Part shown: positions 13,401-26,284 of the stretch, piece by piece
How positions within the stretch are numbered: the stretch's first letter is position 1
Layout: every line of letters starts with the position of its first letter
Assembly (NCBI GenBank): GCA_030407085.1
Contig: CM059584.1
Location: forward strand, 130,547,501-130,611,500
DNA length: 64,000 nucleotides
From: Trichopria drosophilae
Lineage: Eukaryota; Arthropoda; Insecta; Hymenoptera; Diapriidae
Reading direction: 5' to 3'
Position numbers and translations under genes: made by a program
Notes under the pieces: generated by a model
Seen by the model: the letters and a program-made list of their open reading frames with translations, nothing else
The model's database searches: none
What the model was told of the DNA's origin: nothing

Positions 13401-14885
13401 TGAGAATCGACTCTTACTCATAGGGCGTCAAAATCTTTTTGGGCTGTGTTATTATAAAGTATTACACATATTTTAGATTATTTTGTCAACTATTACCCAA
13501 TAAAAATGTAATTGACGGGATTTTTTGCTCATTTGTCATTCTCTAGTAAATTTGAGTAGCCACGGAAATAGTTTAATTTACTTATTCCATCTACATTTTG
13601 GGATACAGAACTATCATGAATTCTCTACAGAAATATAGCACAAAATCTCTGGTTTTCTTTTAATCAAATTTAGGAATCTTTTTACATTTTTTTTGACACT
13701 TGATATCAGTTTTAATTTAATTCGAACTAAAATTAATTATAATTATAAGGCGTTACACATAATAAAGTGTTGTTTAGTTTCTTATCGATATATAATCTGA
13801 GGTTACAAGCACCTTATCAGTAATCAGTAGTTTGACATTAATTTTATAATAAAACATACCTTCTGATTCTTAATTAAATATTGCTCTTAACAACGTTTAT
13901 TATCCTAAATGTTACTAATGAAAAGTATTTTTTGCAAATGTTTTCTTTCTTTCATATATAACTCTTTCCTCAATTACTTACATTTAATGTTGAAGCTCGG
14001 GCTTATTCATTACGAACGGATACTGACGAATGGTATAAGGAAGAAAAGTAAAAAAATAAAATTAGTCTTTGAATACTTCATATATTTACATCGTGTTTTA
14101 ATTAAAATTCACGATTTAATCTTTTCTACATTAGTCTTTGAACCCGATAAAGTAATTTCATAACTTGTCGGTCAAACTCTGTATGAGTGTACATTCTATC
14201 AGAACTGGGGGATAAGTTACTAAAAACGATTATTTAGTTGTGTTAAATATTAAAATTGCCAAATAAACAATTACAAAAAGAGCTGGGCTTACTAAACAGA
14301 AGAATCTCATATTATATCACCATTAACATGAATCCAACGACTCATTTGTTTACTATATACTTCTACATAAAAATTATTTGATCTAATACAAATTGTATAT
14401 CTATCACTAATATTGTTAAAAGGTTTCGTTATCGAATATTCGTGTAACTTATTATCTAAATATTGCGTTTGTTTTATTAATACGATTTCTTTGCTTTATC
14501 GTTCGCACGAATCACATAAAAAATTCCTAAATGATTAGGCACGAATTCATTACAAGGTTATGTCAAATTCATTTCAAGATCAAATTGTTACTTATTAAAT
14601 TATCATCCAGAAACTAAATCTCACTTTTTATTCTACATTAGTAGTAATTAAATATTTTCTAATATTAATATCATGTCAATATTTAAACGTCGGTAACGTT
14701 AGCGAAAGAATATTATTAATATATAAATCTAGAAATAAAATTCTACAAATTGCTACATTTTTCAAAACATATAGTTAGATAATTAAACGTTCAGCAAATT
14801 TTTTTGTCTTATTAATTTAGACATTAATTTTTAGAAATACTTTTTTCAATGTGATACTTCATTTAAATATATCCTGACTAATATA
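13400..14885. other. no recognisable gene
   Basis: Very AT-rich; nothing supported. Confidence 0.4.
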
Positions 14886-14888
14886 TAC

Positions 14889-15125
14889 AGTAGAATCTCG
14901 GTATATTTCCCGACTCGGTTCCGCGCCTTCCCCTCCCGTCTTATTATATGTACCAAAAGAATTGGAGTGTTATGATCGTGACATCACAGCAGGCCCTTCT
15001 TAAGGGCCCAGCTCACAAGCGGGGGGGGGGGGCACCATCAACCGGTAAATATAACGAGACGGAACCGTGCAAATTTGCTGGGACGTAAATATAACGAGAC
15101 GCAATTGAGCCGGCACTCTGTATTT
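14889..15125. mobile_element. short MITE-like element with an 11-G run
   Basis: cagtagaatctcggtatatt at the left and degenerate inverted copies (gtaaatataacgagac, twice) at the right. It includes a homopolymer G run at about 15020-15031. Boundaries uncertain. Confidence 0.4.
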
Positions 15126-15979
15126 GTATTTATCTTATTTTAAGGGGTATAATATCAAATGACGTAGCATAACTGGTAAAATACATTTTTCTCAGTGATA
15201 CAAAGCACTTTTATTCTCGTTTCTTGATGAAATGAAAAATTACGATTTAAAATTCAAATGTAATAATATTCTTTTGAAAATTCATTAAATTACTGTTAAT
15301 ATTTATTTTTAATAATGTTACTTAGAACTACCTTTGTCCAAAATATAAACTTGAGAAAATTCCATTATGCAAGTGTTACTATTTAAGAACTGCACTAACT
15401 TTTCTATTGTGCACTTAATGTCTCAAACATTTGTAGAGAGTTTAAAAGCTCTATGTCGATGTTTAGCTATTATTGAATGTACATATCTTAGAATAATATT
15501 GACAGATATTTAGAGAAGATTATTCATGTGGACAAACTTACCAGTGTTTTTCTACCAATTCCAACAATTATACAATTTTCAGCAGTTTAAACACAAAAAT
15601 GTCTAGTTTCATTTGTTTTAATAATTTGTTTTATGATTTTAATTCATGGATCGTTAAAATTTGTCAAATTTATTTTTTGTAGTTTTTAAAGTTTTATATT
15701 TCACTTCATCAATTTTTATTGCTTGGTATCGTTTATTTTTTATTAATACAAGAGGTAGGGTATCACTTTTTTCATAAATTCCGTTACGTTACACGACAAC
15801 GATAAATCTTACCTTTCCTCGATGTAATTTATTGTGTGAACAATCAAAGAAAATAAAAATTGTAAAAATTATAGATTTTGTATATTTTTTACATGACCAG
15901 AGAACTGATTCAAATTTTTGCGCCGCTTTTTCAGTTTCCTGATTGGTACAACTACGTTTTACAACCAAGTGGCTAAGCA

Positions 15980-16110
15980 TTAACCCATTAACGCCCAAGA
16001 GGACACAAATTTCACCAAGATTTTCGGAATATTTCTCGACATTAAAAACCAATTCAAAGAATTGTAGATAAAATATTTTCGACGTAAAATTGATCGACCT
16101 TTCCGAATCT
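15980..16110. mobile_element. truncated TTAA-type element end
   Basis: Begins TTAACCCATTAACGCCCAAG and continues with aggacacaaatttcaccaag. The same ~70 bp occurs at 1769-1840, preceded by TTAATCCATTAACGCC. No matching opposite end is seen nearby. Confidence 0.5.
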
Positions 16111-16314
16111 GCTGTTAAAAAATCAATCGAGCCCATTCTAAAAAAGTTATGCTTGGTTTTTCACAAAAAAATCAGATTTTTTCATTGACAAATATTTTTT
16201 ATTCGGCACTTTCACATTGGAAATGGTTAGGGAGATCACTGATCGGTGAAGATATCGTGTCCTCATTCCTTTAGAATTAAAATGTGCATGATAGTATTTT
16301 GAAAATAAAGTTGA

Positions 16315-16930
16315 AAATTTTTGGTGGCTCAAACACGAAAAGAACGGCGAAAAGCTCCTGAATTTTTTATTAAAATATTACAGGCTTTCGGAAAAAATGT
16401 CGCTAAACAAAAAGTTCTTAGAATTGATCAAAGAAAACCTCGAAATTTTTTCACAATTTTTCTACGACTTTTCATATTTTTTCAAAATTTTGCGATTTTT
16501 AAAATAAAAAAAGTGTAAAAATTTAAGCGTATTTTTTGATCAATTCTAAGAACTTTTTGTTTCGCAACATTTTTTGCGAAAGTCTATCATTTTCAAATAA
16601 AAAAATTCCTGTTTAATTATGTTTTGAAAAGTTCAGAAAAGTTTTTTTTTTAGAAACGATAGACTTTTGCAAAAAATGTCGGTAAACAAAAAGTTCTTAG
16701 AATTGATCAAAGAAAACCTCGACATTTTGTCACAATTTTTCTATGACTTTTCACATTTTTTCAAAATTTTGCGATTTTGAAAATGAAAAAAGTGTATAAA
16801 ACTAAGCGTATTTTTTGATCAATTCTAAGAACCTTTGATTCAGCGACATTTTTTCCGAAAGTCTATCATTTTTTAATAAAAAATTCATGAACTTTTCGCC
16901 GTTCTTTTCGTGTTTGAGCCGCCATTTTGA
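16315..16930. mobile_element. 0.6 kb foldback element (GGCTCAAACACGAAAAGAAC ends)
   Basis: ggctcaaacacgaaaagaac at 16326 faces gttcttttcgtgtttgagcc at 16901-16920. The interior is made of inverted copies of gacattttttgcgaaagtct-type units, shared with 2128-2630. Confidence 0.75.
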
Positions 16931-18419
16931 CAGTTTCTAACTTTATTTTCTAAATGCTATCATGCACATTTCAAAGTTAAGATTCATAATCTCCGATCTC
17001 GAAAATCCCTATCAGTAAATATAGTAAGATTAACCGAAAGATTTAATCAACTTAACTCTACATTTTTCACAGGTCATAAAAAAGGATGAATTTTTTTAAC
17101 TTCAAGGGGTGGTTTCTACCCTTAAAAAGCTTTATGGGCAGGTATAAAAAAACAGGTATCCAATATTTTTCGATGTTTTTCAAGAATGCCAAGTCTCATT
17201 AAGATCGGCGAGTGACACTTGGGTAGGTTTACTTGTCAGTACCACATTTTCTATCTCGGACTCAATTTGCAGGATCCTCTTGAATGCTGAATTGTAATTA
17301 GCAACAGAACATTCGTTTCCACTTATTTTGGTTTTAATAAGACCTGAAATAAACGTGTTTGAATAATCAGCATGAAATTAAGCATTATATTGAAAATGTT
17401 GAGAACTCTCTTGAACCAGCGTTCTGAGATTTGAGACCCCCATTTTGTTGCATGTAATAACAAAAATAAAACAAATTTCAAATGTTGCAATTCATGTTCC
17501 TAGCGATGTCATGGCTAAGCCTTTTGATACCTTAATTCGGTTTTATTTACATGAAACTCGGTTACAATTGTCTAAATTTTACCCCAACAACCTCGGCTCA
17601 AAATAGGAATCTCAAAGATACGTGTAGGGAAATCACGTGTATACGGCATGCATTCCGCTGTGCTCCAAAACGTAAATAAACAAGTGGCACTTTCGCGCAA
17701 CTACTTAGGCTGATACCGCAACTGCAGCTTATTTCGCCGTCATAAAATATATAAGGACACAAATGTCCGGATCTCAAAAAATGCCGTACTATACGAAAAG
17801 CCACGGAAATGCATATCGTGTGTACGGATTTGAAGAGTAATCGCATCAATTCGTATCTAATCTGGAAATAATATAGAGGTCAGTTGATTTGTTTAGATGT
17901 TTTCTTGCGTATTTTCGACTATTATGATACAAGTGATGGAAACAAGCTTTATTCCACTCTTGAAATATTTTTCAATTCGTAAAACCTACTCTTCTGAATA
18001 AAAAATAGTTTTTATAAAGTTAAAATGGATTAAACATATTTTCGAATTTTTGAAAAATCAAGCAGTGGATTATAGCATGCTGATAAAATTTGAAAGTATT
18101 CTTTGACTCATTCCAAAGCATTGTTGTTCTTAAAAAATTTTCTCTAAAGTCTATAGTTTTTAAGGAAAAAATGGTTAAGTTTTAAAAATCATTTTGAGCT
18201 TCTAGGCGTCATTTTGAAAACTGGCATCTTGAATTGTGAATTCAGATATGGTACATTTTAATCCTGGGGGTCCATGGACGCGATATTTTCAACTTAGATA
18301 TTGTCCCAACGCCATTTCGAGGTGAAAGTGATGTTTTTATAAAAAACAAAATGTAAAAAACATGTTTTTTAACAGAAAAACGAGTCATTTTTGCAAATTA
18401 CCAAATTTTTTGTTTTCAA

Positions 18420-20040
18420 AGCAATAAAAGATGTGTCATTCTTGCTAAAATGAGTAACTTTTCATTCTTTTAAAGTTGGCGTTCACTCCTTGTGAAGGTC
18501 AATTACACTCCAAGGAGTGTAAAAAATTACCCATTATAAAAAAAGTCATACCTATACCAAATATGAACGATTCTGGCAAAAGTATGAATGGAGTGTTTCA
18601 AAGCAAGTTTCTTTCGAATATTCGATTTCACTCTTACAAGAGTGAAAAGTAAAATACCTGTTTTGAAAACAGCAAAGTTTTTTACAGTTGAAATTTGTGA
18701 TTTTACTGTATAAACGGTGTAAAACAAACCATCCTTGCAAAGAGTGAATTGTACAATGAATTTAAAGTTAGTTTCACTCTTTCGAAAGTGTGATTTCACT
18801 CTTAACCCTTTCAGTCACAGGCGGACACCAGTGTCCCACCTAGATGCTATCGATTTTTTAAGGTTTATAAAGAGATAGTTATCGATTTCGATGCGTTTTT
18901 TTGTTCCTGGCTTTTCTAAGACTCCAATAAGGGTTAATAAAAAATAATATTGCAAAATTATTTAAAATAATGATTGTTAACAACAAATTAGTACCAAAAA
19001 AGGCGTAATTTTTAAAATAAATTCATGCCAGGAAGAACTAATCGCTATTATTGTTTGAAATTTGGTATGCCGGAGTTTTTGATGATGCTGGTTACGAATC
19101 CGGTGTCAGATTTTCAAATTTCAAAATGGCGGATCCAATATGACCGACAAAAGTGTTGAAAAATTTTGATTTTGCCTAAAATTTGGTATACAATTCATTA
19201 TCTTTCAAATTTTTAGTCGTGCCATATTGGATCCGTCATTTTGAATTTCGAAAATCTGACATCGGATTCGTAATCAGCGACGTCAAAAACTCAAGTATAC
19301 GAAATTTAAAAAAAATGCCATGGCTGGAAATATTCGTGACTAAAAGGGTTAATGGAGTGAAATCCCTTTTTTGTAACAATAATGACATTTACTGCTTATA
19401 AGTGCGATTTCACTCTCTAGACAGTAAAACATTAACCACTCTTGCAATTGAGTGACTTCTTATTATTTTTTAGTTCGAATTTTACTCTCATTGACATGAC
19501 AATATTTTTACTTTTTTCAAATAAAATTTAATTTCTTTGAAATAGATTTTCAATTCTTTTCGAGCTAATTCCTTTATTTTCAAAGTGAGATTTAATAGAA
19601 ATTATTTCACTCTTTAACAATGTATGAACAATTTTTGTACAAACTTTTGTAATAGAGCGAAAAAAAGAGTGAATTTTATCAAAATTTTTGTATCTTTCAA
19701 TTTTCCGAAAATTTAACGTCCCTTTTGCGTGAGTGAAGAATATATTTGATTCAAAATAATGAATATTTACAAAATGCGATGTCAGTCTGGAAACGTTGAG
19801 AAATTAACTCTTACAGTCGAGTGATTTTTTATTATTTTCAACTCTTGTAAAATTCAATGTGGCATTTAATTTCTTTAAAAATGATTTCACTCCTAATAAA
19901 AGTGAATTCCTAATTATTAAAGTGAGTGTCATTCCTTTCAAAGCTTCATAAATATTTGTAGAAAAGAGTGAATTTTCACTATTTGAAAATGAAACCTCAC
20001 TCCTGAATTTCAGTTTCATTCTTTATAAAGTGGAAAGTGA
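18420..20040. repeat. diverged interspersed motif array (TTTCACTCT / AGAGTGAAA)
   Basis: The 9-mer and its complement recur every 40-120 bp, often as facing pairs (ttcactcttacaagagtgaa at about 18628). The array is split by the MITE at 18802-19352. No coding content seen; possibly an old foldback or satellite-like element. Confidence 0.5.
18802..19352. mobile_element. TTAA-flanked piggyBac-type MITE
   Basis: TTAA at 18802 and 19349 with ends CCCTTTcAGTCACa and GTGACTaAAAGGG. The interior holds an inverted pair of the 'cggatccaatatg' repeat. The element is inserted in a stretch built of TTTCACTCT motifs, which resumes on the other side. Confidence 0.75.
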
Positions 20041-20064
20041 ACAGCTTGTGTAAATAGTACTTTT

Positions 20065-20590
20065 CTGTCCTAGGCCGTAAAGTTCAATTTTACGGACCCA
20101 GTGGAGATCGCACAATCTCCAAACCGAGGTCGTAAAATTTTACGGCCGATGAGCGAACAATATTTTTGGATATACTATGCGTAAAATTTGATTTTACGCA
20201 CCGTTTTTAGTGCGTAAAATACGATTTTACGCACTACTGCTGACCACGGGCTCTCTCGTGCTGCCCGGCTGCGCCGCGGTCATCACACGTGCGTAACATC
20301 ATATTTGACCCACAAAAAATGGCGCACAAATTTTACGCATAGTATATCGAAAAATATCGTTCGACACGCGTGCGTAAGAATTCGATTTTACGCACCGGCC
20401 TATCTAATCGCATGTTAAAAACGGTGCGTAAAATCGTATTTTACGCACTAGTATCGAAAAATACTATTTGATACACTGTTCGCAAAAGTAGGCATTTTAT
20501 GTCGACTGTTTTTAGTCCGTAAAGTGCAGAGATCAGTCCGTAAAATCGCACTTTACGGACACGTGTATCAAAAAGAATGTTTAGACTGAC
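20065..20590. repeat. cluster of short perfect palindromes (TGCGTAAAAT...)
   Basis: It contains many copies of tgcgtaaaat, often as facing pairs such as gtgcgtaaaat-acg-attttacgcac (about 20210-20236). A GC-rich core around 20250-20290 separates two groups. An inverted homologous cluster lies at 37050-37585. Confidence 0.75.
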
Positions 20591-21249
20591 ATATCGGAAT
20601 GTTATTTACCCACTTTCAAATCTCGTTATCACTCTATAGAGTGAAATTTGGCTTTTTAATAACAAGTGATAAAATCCTTTATAAAAACTATAACATCGCT
20701 AAAAAAATTGAGACTACACTACTTTAATGTAGTGCTTCGCCCTCGGGCCCCTCTCGCCTGCCTAACCTAACATAACCTACATTTTTTTGCGGCTGTCAAA
20801 CTAATCTTTATCATCATTTTGAGTCGTTACCGTTGATATTATAAATAAAACTCATCAGAACTTTTTTATAGAGAATTTCAAGTCCTACATTTCTTAATAA
20901 AAATATTTTCTATTGGACCCAAATTTTTCGAAATAAATGCTAAAAATTAAAAAAACGTTTTTCCAAATGACAGCCACGAATTATCGGACGAAAATACTTA
21001 TGGTATGTAATGTTTTTTTGACATAATTTTTGTAAATGTTCGAGATTCCAAAAAATGGCTTTCACTCCAAAATTTCTGATATTCAATTCTCGTTACGGTA
21101 TCAGATTACTGTGAATGACACTTGTTTACACGTATGAACTCGACATCATTACGATATACAAGTTTTTGAATGTTGTCATTCGTGAGCTGTCAACTTCTCA
21201 GCAGCGGTCACAAATATTTTCGAATTCGAAGAATGAAAATACGCAAGTA

Positions 21250-22220
21250 AACAAAGAAGGGAAATAAAAAACAACACTATAGAAGATATTTGTCAATCGA
21301 TACACCGTTTGTCACCATTTTCACAGTAATAATCGCATTTTTTATTATCGAATCGACACTTTTATTCCTCATGCAATCGCTCCTTTCCGCACTTGTGATG
21401 AAAGTCTGGTTTCCTCGGGGTGTAGTTGCTTCGAGCACACCCGGTATAATTCGGAGTCGACTTCTTTATGTGAGACGCTGTGTTTTTTCTCGATCTTATC
21501 TAATTTATGGGATCTTCGAGACGTGGATCGTCGAGTCGATCCACAAAAAAAGAGCATGTGGAAACTGGAATCGAGACCGGTCTATGAATTCGGACGTCTG
21601 GTGGATCTCGCAGTCTGGGTTGGAGTGCAAGGTGATTCTTGTCAAGGATTGAATGGTTACCGGCCGCGGAAGAGTTTCATCCGGACACGCGTCGGATATT
21701 CTCGCGGCGAGAAGAGGATAACGGATCGTACAGAGAGAGAGAGAGAGAGAGATGGGATGATACAAGGGAGAAAGGAAACGGACGGACAATCACGACGCGG
21801 CGTCCCCTCTGCCGGCTTCACGAAATAATCAATATTTTGCGAGCGGCTCGTCTCCGAGATAACAGGTTGTCGGAAGCAGGAAGCGCCTGGAGGCATTTGC
21901 GAAAAATCGATCCTTCAATACCGACGGAGGTGGGGGCCAACCAAGATTCGCGACGCCAAGGATTCTGCGTGCAAAAATTGGATACGCGAACCCTATAGAC
22001 ACATCCCCCCTCCAGACGTATGTCTAAATGTTTGTTTTTTGGCGAGACACGTATTCGCAATGTCCCCACCTCCGGCGCTTACCCGTTATCAGCGGCGCGA
22101 CTCGGAGAAGCCGGGCGATGACGTCCCTGAGGTGCGACAACGCGCTCCGTATTATTGACTGGCCGTTGCCAGGTAATGGTGGCGGACGGAAGCATAGCGG
22201 AAGAGCGAGAGAGTGAGTTC
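21250..22220. other. GC-rich non-coding block flanking the first exon
   Basis: CpG-rich sequence with a (GA)n run at about 21731-21751. It lies in the presumed intron 1 of the minus-strand gene. Reading frames of 60-120 codons occur in most frames, but I see no domain, conserved motif or consistent splice structure. It could hold regulatory elements or alternative first exons. Confidence 0.35.
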
Positions 22221-22224
22221 TTAC

Positions 22225-22287
22225 CCTGTGGCCGGACTCCTCGAGCCGCTGCCTCTTGGAGTGCGGACCGTCGCCGTTGAAGGACAT
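22225..22287 (-). CDS. probable first coding exon of an unidentified minus-strand gene
   Basis: On the minus strand an ATG at 22287 opens 21 codons (MSFNGDGPHSKRQRLEESGH then R) ending at a good donor, CACAGG followed by gtaagaac, in phase 0. The exon lies in the most GC- and CpG-rich part of the window, as expected of a housekeeping promoter. The SKRQR stretch is a nuclear-localisation-like basic patch, so a nuclear protein is plausible. I cannot name the family. No second exon is identifiable between 22220 and the left edge, so intron 1 would be very long and full of transposons, or this is an isolated or alternative first exon. Confidence 0.5.
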
Positions 22288-22640
22288 CCTGACTCGGTGC
22301 GGACTCTCGCGGAGGATGACGTTCGACACGGAGTTGCAGAGCGTCCTTTTTCTGATTTCAAGTTTGTTTTTTTTTTTGTCCAATTGGAACTTTTAGATAC
22401 GCGACGGCGGTCGGTGGCGTGCTTCGGTGGGAACTTCGTCCAGATACCGCGACGACGGGGTGACACGCACGAACAGTGTTACGAACGCGTAAGCGGCTTG
22501 AGAGAAACTGAGAACCGGGACTGAAAACTGCTGAGAAAGAATCCCACGGACAGAAGGTACGCCGGCGCGAAGAACGTATCGCGGTGCGCGCCAGCGACAT
22601 CTCTCGCGTAACCGTGAACCCTCCACGAGATGCGTTGGTA
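22288..22640 (-). promoter_or_regulatory. CpG-rich promoter and 5' UTR region, minus strand
   Basis: This GC-rich block lies directly upstream of the minus-strand first exon. On the minus strand it contains TCAGT initiator-like words (22524-22520, and ctcagtttctc nearby at about 22514-22504), typical of arthropod start sites. Several reading frames cross it on both strands, which is expected of stop-poor GC-rich DNA and is not evidence of coding. Start-site position is inferred only. Confidence 0.4.
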
Positions 22641-22726
22641 AGCGTTCGCTCTTACCGTCCGATAAATATTATACTCTATGATCGTTGTGCGTATGATAAA
22701 GGTGTTTTTAACACCTATACAGTACA

Positions 22727-22805
22727 GTGGAACCTCACACTAGTGAAACTCACACTAGTGAAATTCTCGCACTAGTGAACATTTGTCTCTATCACTAGTG
22801 AAACA
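22727..22805. repeat. short tandem-like array of cactagtgaa
   Basis: Four to five copies of (c)actagtgaaa within about 70 bp, after acagtggaacctc. The opening word resembles the end of a mariner-type MITE; the other end is not seen. Confidence 0.5.
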
Positions 22806-23374
22806 TCAACTTCTCCTCGTACCCCCACTCTGCCACTTTCTTATGCATGTGTACATGTGTATGTATGTACACAAACATACTCGAAAAGCTGTATGTATAC
22901 ATATGGGTATTACGTATGTGTTTACATACTCAAGCTGTAACACATTACGATTTGTGTATTATTTATTGTAATTAATTTAGTATCAGTGGCTTGGAATATC
23001 ATGTGAAAATAATTCTACGCTTAAGAACCTAAATGCGGACACAAATGTAAAATTACTGGCAAAAGAGGTTAAATAGAAGTGTTATGTGGATCAACTCATT
23101 TACTATTAACAAGTTTTATCCTTTTTTACTTACAAAGTCGAAGAATTAACTGCCATGGTAAATAAATTTAACACTTCTGATTAAAGTAAATAAACTTTTA
23201 AAAAAGATTCAAGGTAATGGTAGTTTTTATTTTTACAGTAACTTGTAACGTTACATTACAATCGCCTAGACCAGCATGTAGCAACTTATTGCAGATGACA
23301 TATAATAGTGACAAGGAGCATGCAGTTTTCAACAATGTTTACATACTGTTTTGAGAAAGCGAGAAAAAGACAAG

Positions 23375-23575
23375 TGTAGGTCCCCTCGTATATTAAGATT
23401 TCGAGTCAAGGAATATGGCGACACCCCCTCTTATTTTAATGCTACTTCTCTTCCTCATCACCAGCAGCGTCAGAGAGGACATGAAAAAACGTTAAAATAG
23501 GAGGGAGCGAATCCTTAAGATAGAGGAGGATCTTAAAATACGAGGGGTTAACATAAGAGGGGTACTATACTATGG
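23375..23575. mobile_element. diverged relative of the CAGTGGCCC MITE family
   Basis: Facing ends with ggtcccctcgtatattaag at the left and aaaatacgaggggttaacat plus taagaggggtac at the right. It shares the internal word tttcgagtcaagga with the 61.8 kb element. Confidence 0.45.
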
Positions 23576-23622
23576 CCAATCAGAAAAGGGCGGATGTATT
23601 TAAACACTGAAAATGAAATATA

Positions 23623-24158
23623 CACTGTAAAAAAGAAATGTACAATTACATTTCTGAGATTTTACAATTTTGTTGAAAGAGTCTCTGTAAGCCCCATGCC
23701 AAAAATGCCCCTTTTTCGTACCTCGAATATTGAAACTTTTTTTATGCCAATTGGTTACATATGATAATCCCTGCCAAATTTCAAAGTGAGCTTATTCCCC
23801 GTTTTGGAAATATAAGAGGTCAAAGTTGACCACGTCCAATAAAAAATGTACATCAATTTCACATTTATACTCAAAAAATAATGTTAAAAAAAATCAGACG
23901 ATATGGTTCTTTACAGATTTTTGGCTGCTGATTACGAATCTGAAGTCAGATTTTACAAATTCAAAATCGCGGATCCAATATGGCGGACGACTTTTTTGAA
24001 AATCGATCTAATTTGCCTAAAAATTATTACTCGGGGTTTTTGGGGCCGCTGATTACGAATCTGAAGACATATTTTAAAAATTCAAAATGGCAAATCCAAA
24101 ATGGCGGACGACTTTTAAAAAATCGTACTGTAAAATTACATCGACTCTTTTTACAGTG
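23623..24158. mobile_element. TA-flanked MITE (CACTGTAAAAAA ends)
   Basis: Ends CACTGTAAAAAAGA and TCTTTTTACAGTG with TA on both sides (23621-23622, 24159-24160), as for Tc1/mariner-type elements. It contains two copies of the 'aaaatggc(g/a)gatccaa' repeat. A related element lies at 58440-59165. Confidence 0.7.
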
Positions 24159-24273
24159 TAACAAATGACATTATTTCAATCACATATAGATCTTTAAATT
24201 CTGGATTAAATCTTATTGTATCATTTTAACAACACATGGATCTTTAATATTTCTAATTCAAACTTAAATACTA

Positions 24274-24678
24274 GGGGTGGTTGGGGTATTATTGGACACG
24301 GGGTATTGTTAGAGAAGCGTGATATTTTTCCCGTTTGTAACGCTTGTGATCGAGGTGTTCACTTGAGTTGTTTCGTAGCAATCCGGAACACTTTCACGTG
24401 CCTTACTTTATTTTATTCATTATAATATAGATATTCTTTCAGTTTCATTAACAAGACTGTCCAATGATACCCCGAGATTTTTTAAAATCTCAAAAACTAG
24501 TTTTTTGCGCCAGCTGATACAGAGTGTACAATTTTAAACAATTAGGTCAAATTGCTGGTACCAAATGAAAGGTTATTTATCGTACCACAACATCAAGCTT
24601 TGAAATTTTGAGAGAAAGCAATTTTTTTAGAGTTTCTGCACAAAATAAAAATGTGTTCAAGAATACCCCGACCTCCCC
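24274..24678. mobile_element. TA-flanked MITE (GGGGTGGTTGGGGTATT ends)
   Basis: The left end ggggtggttggggtattatt faces the right end aataccccgacctcccc, with TA at 24272-24273 and 24679-24680. A reading frame across the left part includes a PHD-like CNACDRGVHLSCF stretch, but nothing else of a PHD finger is present. Confidence 0.65.
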
Positions 24679-25059
24679 TATATAATTTTTTAAATAATAT
24701 CATTTAATATTTAAATTAATTAATTCCACTAAGGGGGTTCTAAAGTGGTTTGCCGGTAAGGTAGGAAATTTTAGTAAAAAGTGTAAATTAAAGTTCACGG
24801 AACAAAATTTAAAAAAATCGGGCATTTTAACCTTTTGAAGCGTGGTGTAGCATATATATGCTACACCGTTTTGTAATTCATTATTTACATTTTTAAGGTA
24901 ATTATTAATTAATTTTTCTGCAATTTTTGCTTCCTTGCGTCAAGAACATGTTAGGAAATGTAAATAAATCAATATTATTTATTAATTATCATGTTATATT
25001 GTTTAAAAAAATCAAACAAAGTGTAAAAATGGTGGATTTTTTACGGAAAATATATGTGG

Positions 25060-25520
25060 AGAAGAAAACAAATATGACGAGACTGGGTACTCGGGGGTTT
25101 TCGGGATCGCTGATTACGAAACTGACTTCAGATTTTTAAAATTCGGAATGGCGGAGCCAATAAGACCGACCGAATTACCTACACAAATTTTTCTTGATCA
25201 AGGTGAATTTGGGTGCTCGGGGGTTTTCGGAATCACTGATTACGAATCAGGCCTCAGATTTTCGACCGAAATATAAAAACAAGTCAGATACACCCTCGAT
25301 TTCAGTCGGCCATATTGGATCCGTCATTTTGAATTTTGAAAATCTGAGGCCTGATTCGTAAACAATGATTTTGAAAACCCCCGAGTAACCCATTTCACCT
25401 CGATCAAGCAAAATTTGTGTAATTCGGTCGGCCATATTGGATTCGCCATTTTGAATTTTGAAGATCTGCGGCCAGATTCGTAATCAGCGACCCCGAAAAC
25501 TCAAGAGTACCAAATTTCAG
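25060..25520. repeat. cluster of the 'ggatccaatatggcgga' dispersed repeat
   Basis: Four or so units, two in each orientation, with tactcgggggttttcgg and its complement cccccgagtaac as the best-kept part. Confidence 0.65.
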
Positions 25521-26284
25521 CTATATTCAGTGTAAAGAAAAATGTATGTTTCAACGTGTTAAAGGCAATTCTAATTATTAGATACGGTTTTCTACAAAAT
25601 ATCAAAGAAACTAATTCAAAACTGACCGAGACTTTTCGGAAATAATTAATTTTATGAAAGTATTTCCGAAGAAATGATCATAACTGTTTTTATTTTTTAT
25701 GGTTTTTATGTTCATTATTCGAAACAGGAGGTCCAAAACTACCGTTCTTAATTTTTTTAACGGCATTCCACGCAAATACGGAAAGTAACAGTTATGTAAT
25801 ATTTACGTAATGGTTCCATTCTTACGTAAATGTTACATAGTTGTTACATAACTGTCACTTTTGTGTTTGCAGGGTTTGGAACAAAAGTTACAGCGAAGAA
25901 AGTTGTGCCCAAATATAAAACATATCTGCAGAAGTCGCTGGATTGATACCGATAATCCTAACCTAACATATTCAAATTAAAAGGAAGTAATATATTTTGT
26001 TATATATCTAAGTCTAAACTTAGTTTAACCTATTAACGCCGCAATACCTAAGAATGTTACGTCAACTTCATTGCCCATTTTTCATATGAAATCGGGTTTG
26101 AAAAAAATCTGCGCTACTTGATTTTACCAATTTCGGAATCACTCTTTCCATTAACGATGAGAAAATTTGAATAAAATTACAATTTGTCAATGATTTTAAG
26201 GTAAAGTGGTATATTGTTCTCGGAATCTTTTAGAAGTATTTTGTGAGTAATTGTCAATAATTCTGAATCCTGAATGAAACCTAC

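Noticed and set aside
22024..22383. 119-codon minus frame through the first exon
   Set aside because: Only the 21 codons before the donor at 22225 are likely coding; the part beyond the donor is intron, and the part upstream of the ATG is 5' UTR.
24330..24425. PHD-finger-like stretch VCNACDRGVHLSCF in a short plus-strand frame
   Set aside because: Only the middle of a PHD pattern is present, no upstream Cys pair, and the frame lies in a 405-bp TA-flanked MITE. Probably coincidence.
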